Assembly: GCA_024636975.1 (NCBI GenBank)
Contig: JAGXGA010000014.1
Location: 62,001-126,000 of the forward strand
Length of the DNA stretch: 64,000 nucleotides
Reading direction: 5' to 3'
Source of the DNA: Mariniphaga sp.
GTDB lineage: Bacteria > Bacteroidota > Bacteroidia > Bacteroidales > Prolixibacteraceae
Positions 27,662 through 36,867 of the stretch are shown here, piece after piece; within the stretch, counting starts at the first letter, position 1, and the number at the start of each line of letters is the position of its first letter. The notes beneath the pieces were generated by a model. The model was not told where the DNA came from and ran no database searches. It saw nothing but the letters and a program-made list of their open reading frames with translations. Position numbers and translations under genes: made by a program.

Positions 27662-27703
27662 TTTACTATTTACTGTTTACTGATCACTGTTCACTTTTCA
27701 CTG
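27662..27703. repeat. Six degenerate heptanucleotide repeats
   Basis: TTTACTA, TTTACTG, TTTACTG, ATCACTG, TTCACTT and TTCACTG follow each other with period 7. The last units overlap the stop codon and final codon of the sulfatase at 27698-29284. The array resembles short tandem heptad families seen between genes in cyanobacteria and Bacteroidota. Confidence 0.75.
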
Positions 27704-29284
27704 CCTCCTCTTCTCCATATGTTCAAGATATTCTTCAAGGTATTTCTGATTCAGTTCATCGCTGTCGCCATAATACTCACGAACTTCTTCCAGCTTTTCA
27801 TGCATCATATCCCTGATATTGGCATACTCGGGATCGTCGTAAACATTATTCATTTCCATAGGATCCACTTCAAGATCATACATTTCCCATTCATCGATAT
27901 CGTAGTAGAAATGCATAAGCTTATACCGTTCGGTAGCCACACCATAATGCCGTTTAACCATATGTACCGAAGGGTATTCATAGTAAGTGTAATAAACAGC
28001 ATCGCGCCATTGAGTGGTATCGTTTGCCATAAGTCCCCGGAAGGATACACCCTGCATATCGTCAGGTATTTCCACATCTGCATAGTCGAGCAAGGTAGGA
28101 GCAAAATCAAGGTTTTGAACCAGTTTTTCTATTTCCGTACCTGCACTGATTTCCCTGGGGTAGCGTACCAGCAAGGGAGTACGGAACGATTCCTCATACA
28201 TGAACCGTTTGTCGAACCAGCCGTGTTCCCCAAGGTAGAAGCCCTGGTCGGAGGTATATATAACTAATGTATTTCCTGATAATCCTTCTTCATCGAGGTA
28301 ATCAAGCACCTGGCCCACACCATCATCGACCGATTTAATTGTACGCAGGTAATCCTTTATGTACCGGTTATATTTCCAGTGGGCAAGCTCTTCACCCTCT
28401 GGCATATCGTTAAGGAGTTGCTGGTTTTCCGATTCGTAGGCTTCCATCCATTGGGCTCTTTGTTCAGGAGTCATTCTCCTTAACTCATTGGCAAATCCGG
28501 TGGAGTCACCTTCAGGGTCAACTAAAAGCTTAAAGTCGTGGCCCCATCTCATGTGCTCTGCGATTTCCATTTCCTGCTCCTTTGCTGCCGTTCCCATTCC
28601 TTCGTAATCGTCGAAGAAGTTCACAGGGGGAGCAAAGTTGTCTTCGTCGTACAGATTCAGGTATTTTGGTGCCGGCTGCCAGTTTCTGTGAGGCGCTTTA
28701 TGGTGGTAAAGCAGGCAAAATGGTTTATCCGGGTCACGTTTATTCTTCAACCAGTCGAGGGCAGCTTCCGTTATGATTTCGGTTGTATATCCTTCTATCT
28801 GAATACGCTCACCATTGATCAGGAAATCGGGGTTGTAATAATGTCCCTGTCCGGGTAAAACCATGCTGTAATCAAATCCCGTAGGATTTCCATCAAGATG
28901 AATTTTTCCAATCATAGCAGTTTGGTATCCGCTTGCCTGCAGGAGTTTTGGGAAATTGTTCTGGCTCCAGTCGAAAGGCTGCACATTATCCACCTTGCCA
29001 TTTATAAAACTGTGCTTGCCTGTCAGTAAAACTGCCCTACTTGGTGCACAGATGGAATTGGTAACTGTGGCACGTGTAAATATGGCACCTTCTTCGGCAA
29101 TACGATCAATATTCGGAGTTTCATTTAACCCCATACCATAGGCGCTAATGGCCTGGTAAGCATGATCGTCACTCATTATAAAAATGATATTGGGATGTTC
29201 GGCTTCCGGCTCCTTTAAATTGCAACTAAACAAGCCCATTCCGGCTGTAATCAAGGCAAATGATTTGATAAAATACTGATTCAT
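27698..29284 (-). CDS. Sulfatase (S1 family, GlcNAc-6-sulfatase-like branch) lipoprotein
   Basis: The protein has 528 residues with a lipoprotein signal (Cys21). MSDDHAYQAISAYG places DD at 39-40, and C79-A-P-S-R83 followed by AVLLTGKHSFINGK is the formylglycine site. Later come TSDQGFYLGEHGWFDKRFMYEESFRTP and a tail ending MEKRRQ. Both the SDDH...AISAYG start and the DQGFYLGEHGWFDKR block resemble the S1 branch containing bacterial GlcNAc-6-O-sulfatases. Its stop codon lies inside a heptad repeat. It follows its paralogue at 29306 by 21 bases and shares its overall architecture, so the pair probably arose by duplication. Confidence 0.92.
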   Translation of the reverse strand: MNQYFIKSFALITAGMGLFSCNLKEPEAEHPNIIFIMSDDHAYQAISAYGMGLNETPNIDRIAEEGAIFTRATVTNSICAPSRAVLLTGKHSFINGKVDNVQPFDWSQNNFPKLLQASGYQTAMIGKIHLDGNPTGFDYSMVLPGQGHYYNPDFLINGERIQIEGYTTEIITEAALDWLKNKRDPDKPFCLLYHHKAPHRNWQPAPKYLNLYDEDNFAPPVNFFDDYEGMGTAAKEQEMEIAEHMRWGHDFKLLVDPEGDSTGFANELRRMTPEQRAQWMEAYESENQQLLNDMPEGEELAHWKYNRYIKDYLRTIKSVDDGVGQVLDYLDEEGLSGNTLVIYTSDQGFYLGEHGWFDKRFMYEESFRTPLLVRYPREISAGTEIEKLVQNLDFAPTLLDYADVEIPDDMQGVSFRGLMANDTTQWRDAVYYTYYEYPSVHMVKRHYGVATERYKLMHFYYDIDEWEMYDLEVDPMEMNNVYDDPEYANIRDMMHEKLEEVREYYGDSDELNQKYLEEYLEHMEKRRQ

Positions 29285-29305
29285 ACTATTGGATTCTAAT
29301 TATTG

Positions 29306-30859
29306 TTACCTGTGATAATTTGATGTGGCTTTTAGCTCTACGGTATCGCTCATTGCAATCCGTTCCTGCTCCAGCCTTTCTGTCATAGCTTTAACAATGT
29401 CGGTGTAGTCCGGGTTTAAATATTCATTCTGCATTTCATCCGGGTCATTTTCCAGATCGAACAATTCCCACTCATCCGTGGTATAAAAATGAATGAGCTT
29501 ATAGCGGTCGCCGCGGATTCCATAATGCGGCTGAACCATATGCCAGTCGGGCCATGCATAATAATGGTAATAGGCAACATCCCGCCAGTTTTCGGGGCTT
29601 CCATTCTTCAGTAAAGGAACTATGCTTTTCCCCTGAATATCTCCGGGAATGGTAATATTTGCCAGGTCAAGAAAAGTCGCGGCATAATCGGTATTTTGTA
29701 TGATGGCATCGTTTGTTGAGGCAGCAGGTGTGACATCGGGCCAGCGCACTATGAGGGGCATCCGCAACGATTCTTCATACATCCATCGTTTGTCGAACCA
29801 TCCGTGATCGCCAAGATAGAACCCCTGGTCGGAACTGTAAACCACAATGGTGTTTTCTGCAAGACCCGATTCCTCAAGGTACTGAAGCATGCGTCCGATT
29901 TCCTTATCCATTGAAGTAACCGACCGCAGGTAATCTTTAACATAGCGTTGGTATTTCCATTCGGCAAGCTCATTGCCGGAAAGATTTGCGTCTTTAAAAT
30001 CACTGTTTTCCTGATCGTATGCATCTCTGAATTGTACCAGTTGTTCTTCATTCAGATAGCCCGGGGCGGTAAGTTTTAAATCCTGTTCATTCATGTGCGT
30101 GGCAATCTCCATCTCCTGTTCTTTCAACGCTGAGCTGCGGGTACTGTAATCGTCATAGAAATTGGTGGGAACAGGAATGTCTGTATTTTTATAAAGGTCG
30201 TATTCTTCAGGGCCTGGCACCCATTCGCGGTGAGGTGTTTTATGGGAATAGGCAAGAAAGAATGGTTTACCTTCATCGCGTTGCGATTTCAGCCAGTTAA
30301 TGGCTCTGTCGGTTATGATTGTTGCGGTATGGCCTGTGACCTTTTCCTCCCCATCGGGTGACCCCAGTATGGGATTGTAATACGTTCCCTGTTGCCCCGG
30401 ATTATCAAGAATCTGCCAGTGGTCGAATCCTGTGGGATCGGAAAACAGGTGCCACTTTCCTATCCATGCTGTTTCGTAACCTCCGTCCTGCAATAATTTT
30501 GGGAAGGTCTGCTGGGCTCCGTTAAATATGGTGTCGTTGTTCAGCATTCCGTTCAGGTGGCTGTGCTTTCCGGTTAAAATGGTTGCACGGCTTGGGCCGC
30601 AGATGGAGTTCCCGCAAAAGACATTGGTAAATAGCATTCCCTCTTGTGCCAGCCGATCGAGATGAGGTGTTTGCACCAGCTTGTGCAGCTCCGGGTTGTT
30701 ATGTTTCGGCCCATAGGCACCAATGGCATGGGTTGCATGGTCGTCGCTGAAAATAAACAAAATGTTTGGCCTTTGTGGTTCGTTGTTTTCAGGAGTACAT
30801 CCCAAAACGCCGGCTCCTGTAATAAAAAGGGCAAGCGATTTTTCAATAATACGGTTCAT
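29306..30859 (-). CDS. Sulfatase (S1 family, GlcNAc-6-sulfatase-like branch) lipoprotein
   Basis: The protein has 517 residues with a lipoprotein signal (Cys21). FSDDHATHAIGAYG carries DD at 39-40, and C87-G-P-S-R91 followed by ATILTGKHSHLNGM is the formylglycine site. SSDQGFYLGDHGWFDKRWMYEESLRMP closely parallels the neighbour at 27698. It differs by a small insertion after the first motif (KHNNPELHKLV). As the first gene of the minus-strand sulfatase series it should carry the promoter, but no consensus element is evident upstream. Activation of all six Cys-type sulfatases needs an anaerobic maturase not present in this window. Confidence 0.92.
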   Translation of the reverse strand: MNRIIEKSLALFITGAGVLGCTPENNEPQRPNILFIFSDDHATHAIGAYGPKHNNPELHKLVQTPHLDRLAQEGMLFTNVFCGNSICGPSRATILTGKHSHLNGMLNNDTIFNGAQQTFPKLLQDGGYETAWIGKWHLFSDPTGFDHWQILDNPGQQGTYYNPILGSPDGEEKVTGHTATIITDRAINWLKSQRDEGKPFFLAYSHKTPHREWVPGPEEYDLYKNTDIPVPTNFYDDYSTRSSALKEQEMEIATHMNEQDLKLTAPGYLNEEQLVQFRDAYDQENSDFKDANLSGNELAEWKYQRYVKDYLRSVTSMDKEIGRMLQYLEESGLAENTIVVYSSDQGFYLGDHGWFDKRWMYEESLRMPLIVRWPDVTPAASTNDAIIQNTDYAATFLDLANITIPGDIQGKSIVPLLKNGSPENWRDVAYYHYYAWPDWHMVQPHYGIRGDRYKLIHFYTTDEWELFDLENDPDEMQNEYLNPDYTDIVKAMTERLEQERIAMSDTVELKATSNYHR

Positions 30860-30972
30860 GTAAGCTTTAAATAGTGATTATACTACAATTTTACAAAAAA
30901 AACATAAGGGAAAAGAATATGCCTCCATGTTATGTAATTGCTGGTTAAGAATAGAACGAAGGTATGTTCAGG

Positions 30973-32253
30973 CTATTTTTCAACAATGACATCCCCTTCG
31001 GGATGCCCTTCCATTTGATTTCCTGTTAATTCGGGCTGAATTCCATTTGCCATGATATATATTGGAGCCTTCTGGGTTTTTTCGCCTGTACTTCTAAAAA
31101 TATTATTTACGAGTTTTAAATCGCGGGCAGGCGAGTTGATTGAAAAGCCATAACCGCTGCCTTTTGTGCCATTGTTTTCAATTACATTTTCCTGAAAGGT
31201 ATTCCTGTGAGGTGCATTCGATTCACGCTCCCCCCTAAGGTGAATGCCGTCGCTTCCATTGTTGAAAATACGATTTCCTGTAAACAAAACATCCGTGTCC
31301 TTATGACCTGTGCAGATACCGTAACGCCCGTTGTTGTGAAACCTGTTGTTACGCACTTCGCTGTTATAAACACGCCAGCATATAAAGAGCCCATCATTAT
31401 CGTTGCTGTGCACGTTGTTGTTTTCGATCAGGGTGAAAGGAGAACCAGTTCCCGGGTGCATTCCTGTATTGCCGCTGCCAGAAATTTCACTGTTACGAAT
31501 GGTGACATTTTCGGTGATCTGCCAGCTGATTCCTTCCCCGTTGAAATCCTTAACATGCACATTATCTACTGTAATATTTTTCGACTTAAGGACTAAAATT
31601 CCTGCACTGTTACATCCGTCAGCCAAAAAATTTTCGTTCCGGTTCCCCTCGGCAGTTAAATTTGAAATGTATACATTTTCAGCTCCTATGACTTCAATAA
31701 CTGAGGAGGCATTGGAAATCATTCCGTCACGATCGGACCGGTAGTCATGCTTCAGGTATTCATCAATGTAAATGACATTGTCCTGTATGTCGGTAATATA
31801 TGCAGTGGATACTCCCCAGCAGGAACTTTTGTCATTGTCGGTAACCTGTATTTTCATTCCGGGTTCAAATCCATCGGAATTTTCTACCGTGATCTGTAAT
31901 TCAGCATAATCGGCATCCACAACAAAACGGGTCTGAATCCCTTTGCCTCTTTTTAAAATGGTTTCCCTTCCTGAACCAATAAGCTTTACATTCGATTTCA
32001 TGCTTACCGGGGCCACTATTTCATATAGTCCCGGCATCAATCTTACAGTTCCGCCAGTTTTGGCTGCTGCATCGATGGCATACTGGATGGAACGATTGCT
32101 GAACCCCGGAATATCTGCAGCCTGACCGCCAACAGTTATTTCTGTTTCAACTATACGCGGTGAAACCAGATACACAGCCTTGTCTTCAGTGATCTGGGCA
32201 TTAAGATTTATTGTGCCGGTTGCAAGAAGGAGCATAAGGATAAGATTTTTCAT
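30973..32253 (-). CDS. Secreted right-handed parallel beta-helix protein
   Basis: I take the ATG at 32253 (MKNLILMLLLATGTINLNAQ), giving 426 residues with a signal peptide. An early G-rich segment (DAAAKTGGTVRLMPGLYEI) is the N-terminal cap of pectate-lyase-like folds. Residues about 190-400 contain repeated PbH1 coils (ENVYISNLTAEGNRNEN, KNITVDNVHVKDFNGEG, ENVTIRNSEISGSGNTG and more). Such proteins are polysaccharide lyases, GH28-type hydrolases or binding proteins; I see no conclusive catalytic set. It is divergent from fucI and lies upstream of the sulfatases on the same strand, so it may be the cluster's backbone-acting enzyme. Confidence 0.8.
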   Translation of the reverse strand: MKNLILMLLLATGTINLNAQITEDKAVYLVSPRIVETEITVGGQAADIPGFSNRSIQYAIDAAAKTGGTVRLMPGLYEIVAPVSMKSNVKLIGSGRETILKRGKGIQTRFVVDADYAELQITVENSDGFEPGMKIQVTDNDKSSCWGVSTAYITDIQDNVIYIDEYLKHDYRSDRDGMISNASSVIEVIGAENVYISNLTAEGNRNENFLADGCNSAGILVLKSKNITVDNVHVKDFNGEGISWQITENVTIRNSEISGSGNTGMHPGTGSPFTLIENNNVHSNDNDGLFICWRVYNSEVRNNRFHNNGRYGICTGHKDTDVLFTGNRIFNNGSDGIHLRGERESNAPHRNTFQENVIENNGTKGSGYGFSINSPARDLKLVNNIFRSTGEKTQKAPIYIMANGIQPELTGNQMEGHPEGDVIVEK

Positions 32254-32276
32254 AGCAATATGGTTTATAATCTTCT

Positions 32277-32307
32277 CAAAGATAAAACAGAAATAAATGT
32301 ACCCAAA
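32277..32307 (-). promoter_or_regulatory. Promoter of the beta-helix gene
   Basis: On the minus strand TTTG (32307-32304), 19 bases, then TATCTTTG (32284-32277) matches the Bacteroidota promoter fully. It lies 24 bases before the ATG at 32253. Confidence 0.7.
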
Positions 32308-32317
32308 CATTTTTCTT

Positions 32318-32337
32318 TTTACAAACTTGTTTATAAA
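32318..32337. promoter_or_regulatory. Palindromic operator candidate between beta-helix gene and fucI
   Basis: TTTACAAAC-TT-GTTTATAAA is a palindrome with 8 of 9 arm positions complementary. It lies 11 bases upstream of the -33 element of the beta-helix promoter and 120 bases before fucI. It could be the site of the nearby GntR regulator. Confidence 0.45.
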
Positions 32338-32348
32338 TTGCAGCACAG

Positions 32349-32371
32349 TTCAGCACAGTATGAATGCTGAA
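32349..32371. promoter_or_regulatory. Inverted repeat upstream of fucI
   Basis: TTCAGCA, 9-base spacer, TGCTGAA: a perfect 7-bp inverted repeat about 87 bases before the fucI start. The left arm is also part of a short direct repeat (CAGCACAGT twice). It is a candidate regulator site. Confidence 0.4.
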
Positions 32372-32457
32372 TGTTCTTATTGTTTTCAATTGATTTAAAG
32401 TGTTATATGTCAATTGTCAGAAGAATAAATGTAATTAATAATAAAACGAGTTATAAG

Positions 32458-34239
32458 ATGGCAAACAGATTAATCGGAAGGTTACCAAAGGTTGGTATAC
32501 GGCCTGTGATTGACGGGCGTGAAAGAGGTGTACGGGAGTCGCTTGAGGTTCAGACAATGAACATGGCAAAAGCTGCTGCAAGGTTGATTGAAGAATCGCT
32601 TCGTTTTCCGGGAGGGGAAGAGGTTGAGTGTGTGATTTCCAATACAACAATTGGCGGGGCGGCGGAAGCAGCTTTATGTGCCGATCAGTTTGAGCAGGAA
32701 GGAGTGGGGGTATCATTAACAATAACCCCCTGTTGGTGCTATGGTACTGAGGTGATGGATTCCAATCCGGCAATCCCGAAGGCTGTCTGGGGATTTAACG
32801 GAACCGAACGCCCCGGGGCAGTTTATCTGGCTGCAGCCCTGGCAGGGTATACCCAGAAAGGATTACCTGCTTTTGGCATTTATGGTCGCGATGTGCAGGA
32901 TGCAGGAGATGAAACCATTCCGCAGGATGTGAAGGATAAATTACTGCGTTTCGTTAAAGGTGCCTTGGCAGTGGCACAAATGAAGGGCAAATCATACCTG
33001 TCGGTTGGTTATACTTCAATGGGTATCGCCGGTTCGATGGTGAATCCCGATTTCTTTCAGGATTATCTGGGCATGCGTACCGAGTTTGTGGATATGGTGG
33101 AAGTGAAAAGGCGCCTGGATGAAGAAATCTACGACAAAGAGGAGTATGATAAGGCTATAGCCTGGACACGTGAAAAGTGCATCGAAGGAGAGGACCGGAA
33201 TGCGGCAGATAATCAAAGCGACAGGGTCCGTAAAGACTGGGAGTGGGAAACTGTTGTTAAAATGACACTCATATTCAGAGATCTGATGATTGGCAATCCA
33301 AAGCTAAAGGACGCAGGTTTCGGTGAAGAGGCATTGGGAAGAAATGCCATTGCCGGTGGCTTCCAAGGGCAGCGGCAGTGGACCGATTACTATCCTAACG
33401 GTGATTTTCCGGAAGTAATCCTTAATACATCATTCGACTGGAATGGTATACGCGAAGCCTTTGTGTTTGCTACAGAAAACGACAGCCTGAATGCTGTTCC
33501 CATGTTGTTTGGCCATCTGCTTACCGGCACAGCCCAGATTTTTTCTGATGTGCGAACCTACTGGAGCCCGGAGGCTGTAAAACGTGTTACCGGAAAAGAA
33601 CTGTCAGGCCTTGCAAAAGGAGGTATCATTCATTTAATCAATTCAGGTGCAACCACACTCGATGCAACAGCACAACAGCTTGATGCGGAAGGTAATCCTG
33701 CAATGAAACCTTACTGGGATATTACAGAAGAAGAAGTGGAAAAATGTTTAAAGAACACCCGGTTTTGCCCTGCCAATAAGGGGTATTTCAGGGGTGGAGG
33801 TTATTCCAGTCAGTTTAAGACTGCAGGCCAGATGCCTGTTACCATGTCGAGGGTTAACCTCGTGAAAGGAATGGGACCGGTACTTCAGATTGCCGAAGGG
33901 TTTACGGCAAATATTGAAGATGACATCCACCAGGTGCTTGATAAACGTACCGATCCCACATGGCCGACTACCTGGTTTGTACCTAAACTGACAGGAAGCG
34001 GTGCATTTAAGGATGTGTATTCTGTAATGGCTAACTGGGGGGCCAATCATGGTGCCATCAGCTACGGCCATATTGGAGCCGATTTGATTACACTGGCATC
34101 AATGCTCCGTATACCTGTTTCAATGCATAACGTTGATGAAAACCTTATTTTCCGTCCCAGTGCCTGGAATGCATTTGGCGAGGATAAAGAAGGCGCCGAT
34201 TACCGTGCATGCAGAACTTACGGACCGGTATATAAATAG
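32458..34239 (+). CDS. fucI: L-fucose isomerase
   Basis: FucI converts L-fucose to L-fuculose, the first step of cytoplasmic fucose breakdown. The ATG at 32458 ([20 protein letters not shown]) gives 593 residues, matching the family. The Mn-binding residues known from the E. coli enzyme correspond to E340 in ATENDSLN and D364 in FSDVRTYW; a His in YGHIGADL near 538 corresponds to the third ligand. The gene is divergent from the beta-helix gene and followed after 73 bases by a FucR-like regulator. No fucose kinase, aldolase or permease follows here. Confidence 0.95.
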   Translation: MANRLIGRLPKVGIRPVIDGRERGVRESLEVQTMNMAKAAARLIEESLRFPGGEEVECVISNTTIGGAAEAALCADQFEQEGVGVSLTITPCWCYGTEVMDSNPAIPKAVWGFNGTERPGAVYLAAALAGYTQKGLPAFGIYGRDVQDAGDETIPQDVKDKLLRFVKGALAVAQMKGKSYLSVGYTSMGIAGSMVNPDFFQDYLGMRTEFVDMVEVKRRLDEEIYDKEEYDKAIAWTREKCIEGEDRNAADNQSDRVRKDWEWETVVKMTLIFRDLMIGNPKLKDAGFGEEALGRNAIAGGFQGQRQWTDYYPNGDFPEVILNTSFDWNGIREAFVFATENDSLNAVPMLFGHLLTGTAQIFSDVRTYWSPEAVKRVTGKELSGLAKGGIIHLINSGATTLDATAQQLDAEGNPAMKPYWDITEEEVEKCLKNTRFCPANKGYFRGGGYSSQFKTAGQMPVTMSRVNLVKGMGPVLQIAEGFTANIEDDIHQVLDKRTDPTWPTTWFVPKLTGSGAFKDVYSVMANWGANHGAISYGHIGADLITLASMLRIPVSMHNVDENLIFRPSAWNAFGEDKEGADYRACRTYGPVYK

Positions 34240-34312
34240 GAAACTCATAGTAAAAGAACTATCGGAAGTAGTTATTTGATCTTTCATATGACGAAATGAA
34301 AAGTACTTTTCA

Positions 34313-35311
34313 GTGTCGAAATCATTATTGAAAATACCGGAGAAAGCGGGCCAGACAAAAATTCAGCAGGTAGTTAATGCCATTGCAGAAGCTATAGCCA
34401 ATGGCCGGTTAAAGGAAGGTGAAATACTTCCATCGGTTAACCGGCTGAGCACAGATACCGGGTTTTCCCGCGATACAATATTTAAAGCTTACAAGGCGCT
34501 TAAGAAACGTAATCTGATTGATTCGGCACCTACACGGGGGTATTATATTACCGGTGGTTCCTTCAAGGTGTTCATGTTGCTCGACGACTTCAGTGGATTC
34601 AAGGAGCAGTTGTACCAGTCGTTTCGAAGCAACCTCCCGGAATCGTATTCGGTCGATTTGCTTTTTCATCATTACAACCGGGAGGTCTTCACCCAACTGA
34701 TTCAAAACAGTCTGGGCAGATACAGCTTATACATTGTAATGAATATAGACCATGGAGGCATGGAGCCTGTTTTAAACAAAATTGATCCAACCCGGCTGCT
34801 TATCCTGGATATGGGAAGACCTTCGTCAGATAAAATAAGTTCTATTGTACAGGATTTTGACCAGGCCGTGGATAAATGCCTGGAAGATGGTCTGGAGCAT
34901 TTAAAAAAATATTCTGAGCTGATACTGGTATACAATGAAAATGAGACCCCTCATCCTGCGGATACCGTACTGGCAATAAGCCGGTTTTGTGATCGACATG
35001 GTATTGGTTACAGAATAGTTAAAAATACCATTCATGAACAGGTGAAAAAGGGGCAATGCTGGTTTTTGATCCGTGATGCCGATTTAGTGGAAGTAATTAA
35101 AAAATGCCGGGAAAAGAATTTAAAAACAGGAAGGGATATTGGTATTCTTTCCTATAATGATACACCCATGAAACAAATCGCAGGGGGTGGAATATCAGTA
35201 ATCTCCACCGACTTTGAGCAAATGGGCAGTCTGGCTGCGGAGTTTGTAAAAAACAGGCAGATTATAACGAAAGTTCTGCCAACTTCATTAATTTTGAGGG
35301 AGTCGGTTTAA
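34313..35311 (+). CDS. GntR-type regulator with sugar-binding domain (FucR-like)
   Basis: The protein has 332 residues, initiated at GTG (34313), since no in-frame ATG precedes the helix-turn-helix. Residues about 14-78 are a GntR winged helix (KIQQVVNAIAEAIANGRLKEG, then LSTDTGFSRDTIFKAYKAL). The remainder is a LacI-type periplasmic-binding-like fold, ending with ILSYNDTPMKQIAGGGISVIS. This arrangement equals that of FucR, the fucose repressor of Bacteroides, and the position beside fucI supports it. It is expected to bind DNA near 32318-32371 and respond to fucose or a derivative. Confidence 0.82.
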   Translation: MSKSLLKIPEKAGQTKIQQVVNAIAEAIANGRLKEGEILPSVNRLSTDTGFSRDTIFKAYKALKKRNLIDSAPTRGYYITGGSFKVFMLLDDFSGFKEQLYQSFRSNLPESYSVDLLFHHYNREVFTQLIQNSLGRYSLYIVMNIDHGGMEPVLNKIDPTRLLILDMGRPSSDKISSIVQDFDQAVDKCLEDGLEHLKKYSELILVYNENETPHPADTVLAISRFCDRHGIGYRIVKNTIHEQVKKGQCWFLIRDADLVEVIKKCREKNLKTGRDIGILSYNDTPMKQIAGGGISVISTDFEQMGSLAAEFVKNRQIITKVLPTSLILRESV

Positions 35312-35375
35312 AAAGTTAAGAGTAACCAGCTGCAACAGGAAGAGAGTAGTAACTGACTTATTAATTTAAAGTAAT

Positions 35376-36866
35376 ATGAAAAAAATCGTTTTATTGTTCA
35401 CACTAACCGTGTTATCAGTCAATGTAATGCAGGCACAGCAGATGTTTCAAAAGTTTTCGGGTGAAGATATCGGTAATCCCAAACTTAAGGGGGATTACAC
35501 GTTTGATAAGAAAAGCCAGCAATTTACGCTTGAAGGAGCCGGTTACAACATCTGGTTCGACCGTGATGAGTTTTACTTTGTATCGCAGGAGGTGGAAGGT
35601 GACTTCATTTTTTCTGCCAACATGGAATTCATTGGTGAAGGTGTGGACCCGCACCGGAAGATGGGTTTGATGATCCGTGATTCGAAAGCCGAAGATGCTG
35701 TATATATGGACGGGGCTATTCATGGCGACGGACTCACTTCTTTGCAGTACCGCCAAAATGCAGGAGGGGAAACCATGGAACTGTCGTCTGAAATGAAAGC
35801 GCCTGAATTTGTGCAGGTGGAACGGAAAGGGAATGAATTTATATTCCGTGTTTCCAAAGATGGAAGACCCCTGCAAGAGGTTGGTAAGGTGAAGCTGGAA
35901 ACAGGCCATTCGGTTTTTGCCGGAATGTTTGTCAGTTCACACAATGAAGAGGTTATCGAAAAAGCCCGTTTCAGTAATGTACGTCTGGAGAAACCTGCAC
36001 CTGAAGATGTTGACGGCTACCAGACCCCATCGCCCAGCCGGCTGGAAGTGCTGAATATTGAAACCGGCAACCGGGAAGTGATTTATGAAACCGATACCCA
36101 TATAGAAGCGCCCAACTGGTCGCGCAACGGGAAATTTCTGGTATATAATTCAGGCGGGAAATTGTATAAGTTTGACTTGAAAAAGCAGAAGCCGGCAGAG
36201 ATTAATACAGGCTTTGCCACCAACAACAACAACGACCACGGCATATCTTTCGATGGGAAAACAATGGCCATCAGTCATGGTACCGAAGAAAACGGCAGCA
36301 GGCACTCCATTATTTATACCGTTCCGATAAAAGGAGGTACGCCCAAAAGGATTACTGCAGAAGGTCCTTCGTACTGGCACGGCTGGTCGCCCGATGATAA
36401 ATGGCATACCTACTGTGCCGAGCGAAACGGCAATTACGATGTTTATAAAATACCGGATGGAGGAGGCGAAGAGATTCGTCTTACTACCGCTGAAGGGCTG
36501 GATGACGGACCGGAATACTCACCCGATGGCAAGTACATTTATTTTAATTCAGTGCGTACAGGCAGCATGGAGATCTGGCGCATGAAGCCCGATGGCTCCG
36601 GCCAGGAGCAGGTGACCGATGATGAATACCAGAACTGGTTTGCCCATCCCTCACCCGATGGAAAGTGGCTTATCATGATTTCGTATCTGCCAGATGTGCC
36701 GGCAGGTTCCCATCCCCACAACAAGAGGGTAATGCTGCGTATGATGCCGGCTGATGGAGGAGAAATAAAATCGGTTGCTTTCCTTTACGGAGGGCAGGGA
36801 ACCATTAATGTACCCTCGTGGAGTCCCGATTCCAAAAAAGTGGCCTTTATGAGTTATACCTACTGA
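35376..36866 (+). CDS. Exported TolB-like beta-propeller protein with N-terminal lectin-like domain
   Basis: The protein has 496 residues with a signal peptide (cleavage after VMQAQ). Residues about 25-205 form a concanavalin-like domain of the DUF1349 type (MGLMIRDSKAEDAVYMDGAIHG). Residues about 215-496 contain six PD40-type blades, such as APNWSRNGKFLVYNS, HGWSPDDKWHTYC, GPEYSPDGKYIYFNS and VPSWSPDSKKVAF. Such proteins are probably periplasmic glycan-associated or lyase-like (oligogalacturonate-lyase-like propellers); no catalytic set is certain. It is 64 bases after the GntR regulator and may be co-transcribed with it. A broken dehydrogenase begins directly after its stop. Confidence 0.75.
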   Translation: MKKIVLLFTLTVLSVNVMQAQQMFQKFSGEDIGNPKLKGDYTFDKKSQQFTLEGAGYNIWFDRDEFYFVSQEVEGDFIFSANMEFIGEGVDPHRKMGLMIRDSKAEDAVYMDGAIHGDGLTSLQYRQNAGGETMELSSEMKAPEFVQVERKGNEFIFRVSKDGRPLQEVGKVKLETGHSVFAGMFVSSHNEEVIEKARFSNVRLEKPAPEDVDGYQTPSPSRLEVLNIETGNREVIYETDTHIEAPNWSRNGKFLVYNSGGKLYKFDLKKQKPAEINTGFATNNNNDHGISFDGKTMAISHGTEENGSRHSIIYTVPIKGGTPKRITAEGPSYWHGWSPDDKWHTYCAERNGNYDVYKIPDGGGEEIRLTTAEGLDDGPEYSPDGKYIYFNSVRTGSMEIWRMKPDGSGQEQVTDDEYQNWFAHPSPDGKWLIMISYLPDVPAGSHPHNKRVMLRMMPADGGEIKSVAFLYGGQGTINVPSWSPDSKKVAFMSYTY

Positions 36867-36867
36867 T

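Noticed and set aside
27413-28267. 284-codon open frame on the plus strand
   Set aside because: Most of it is antisense to the sulfatase at 27698-29284, and the remainder spans repeat-like intergenic sequence.
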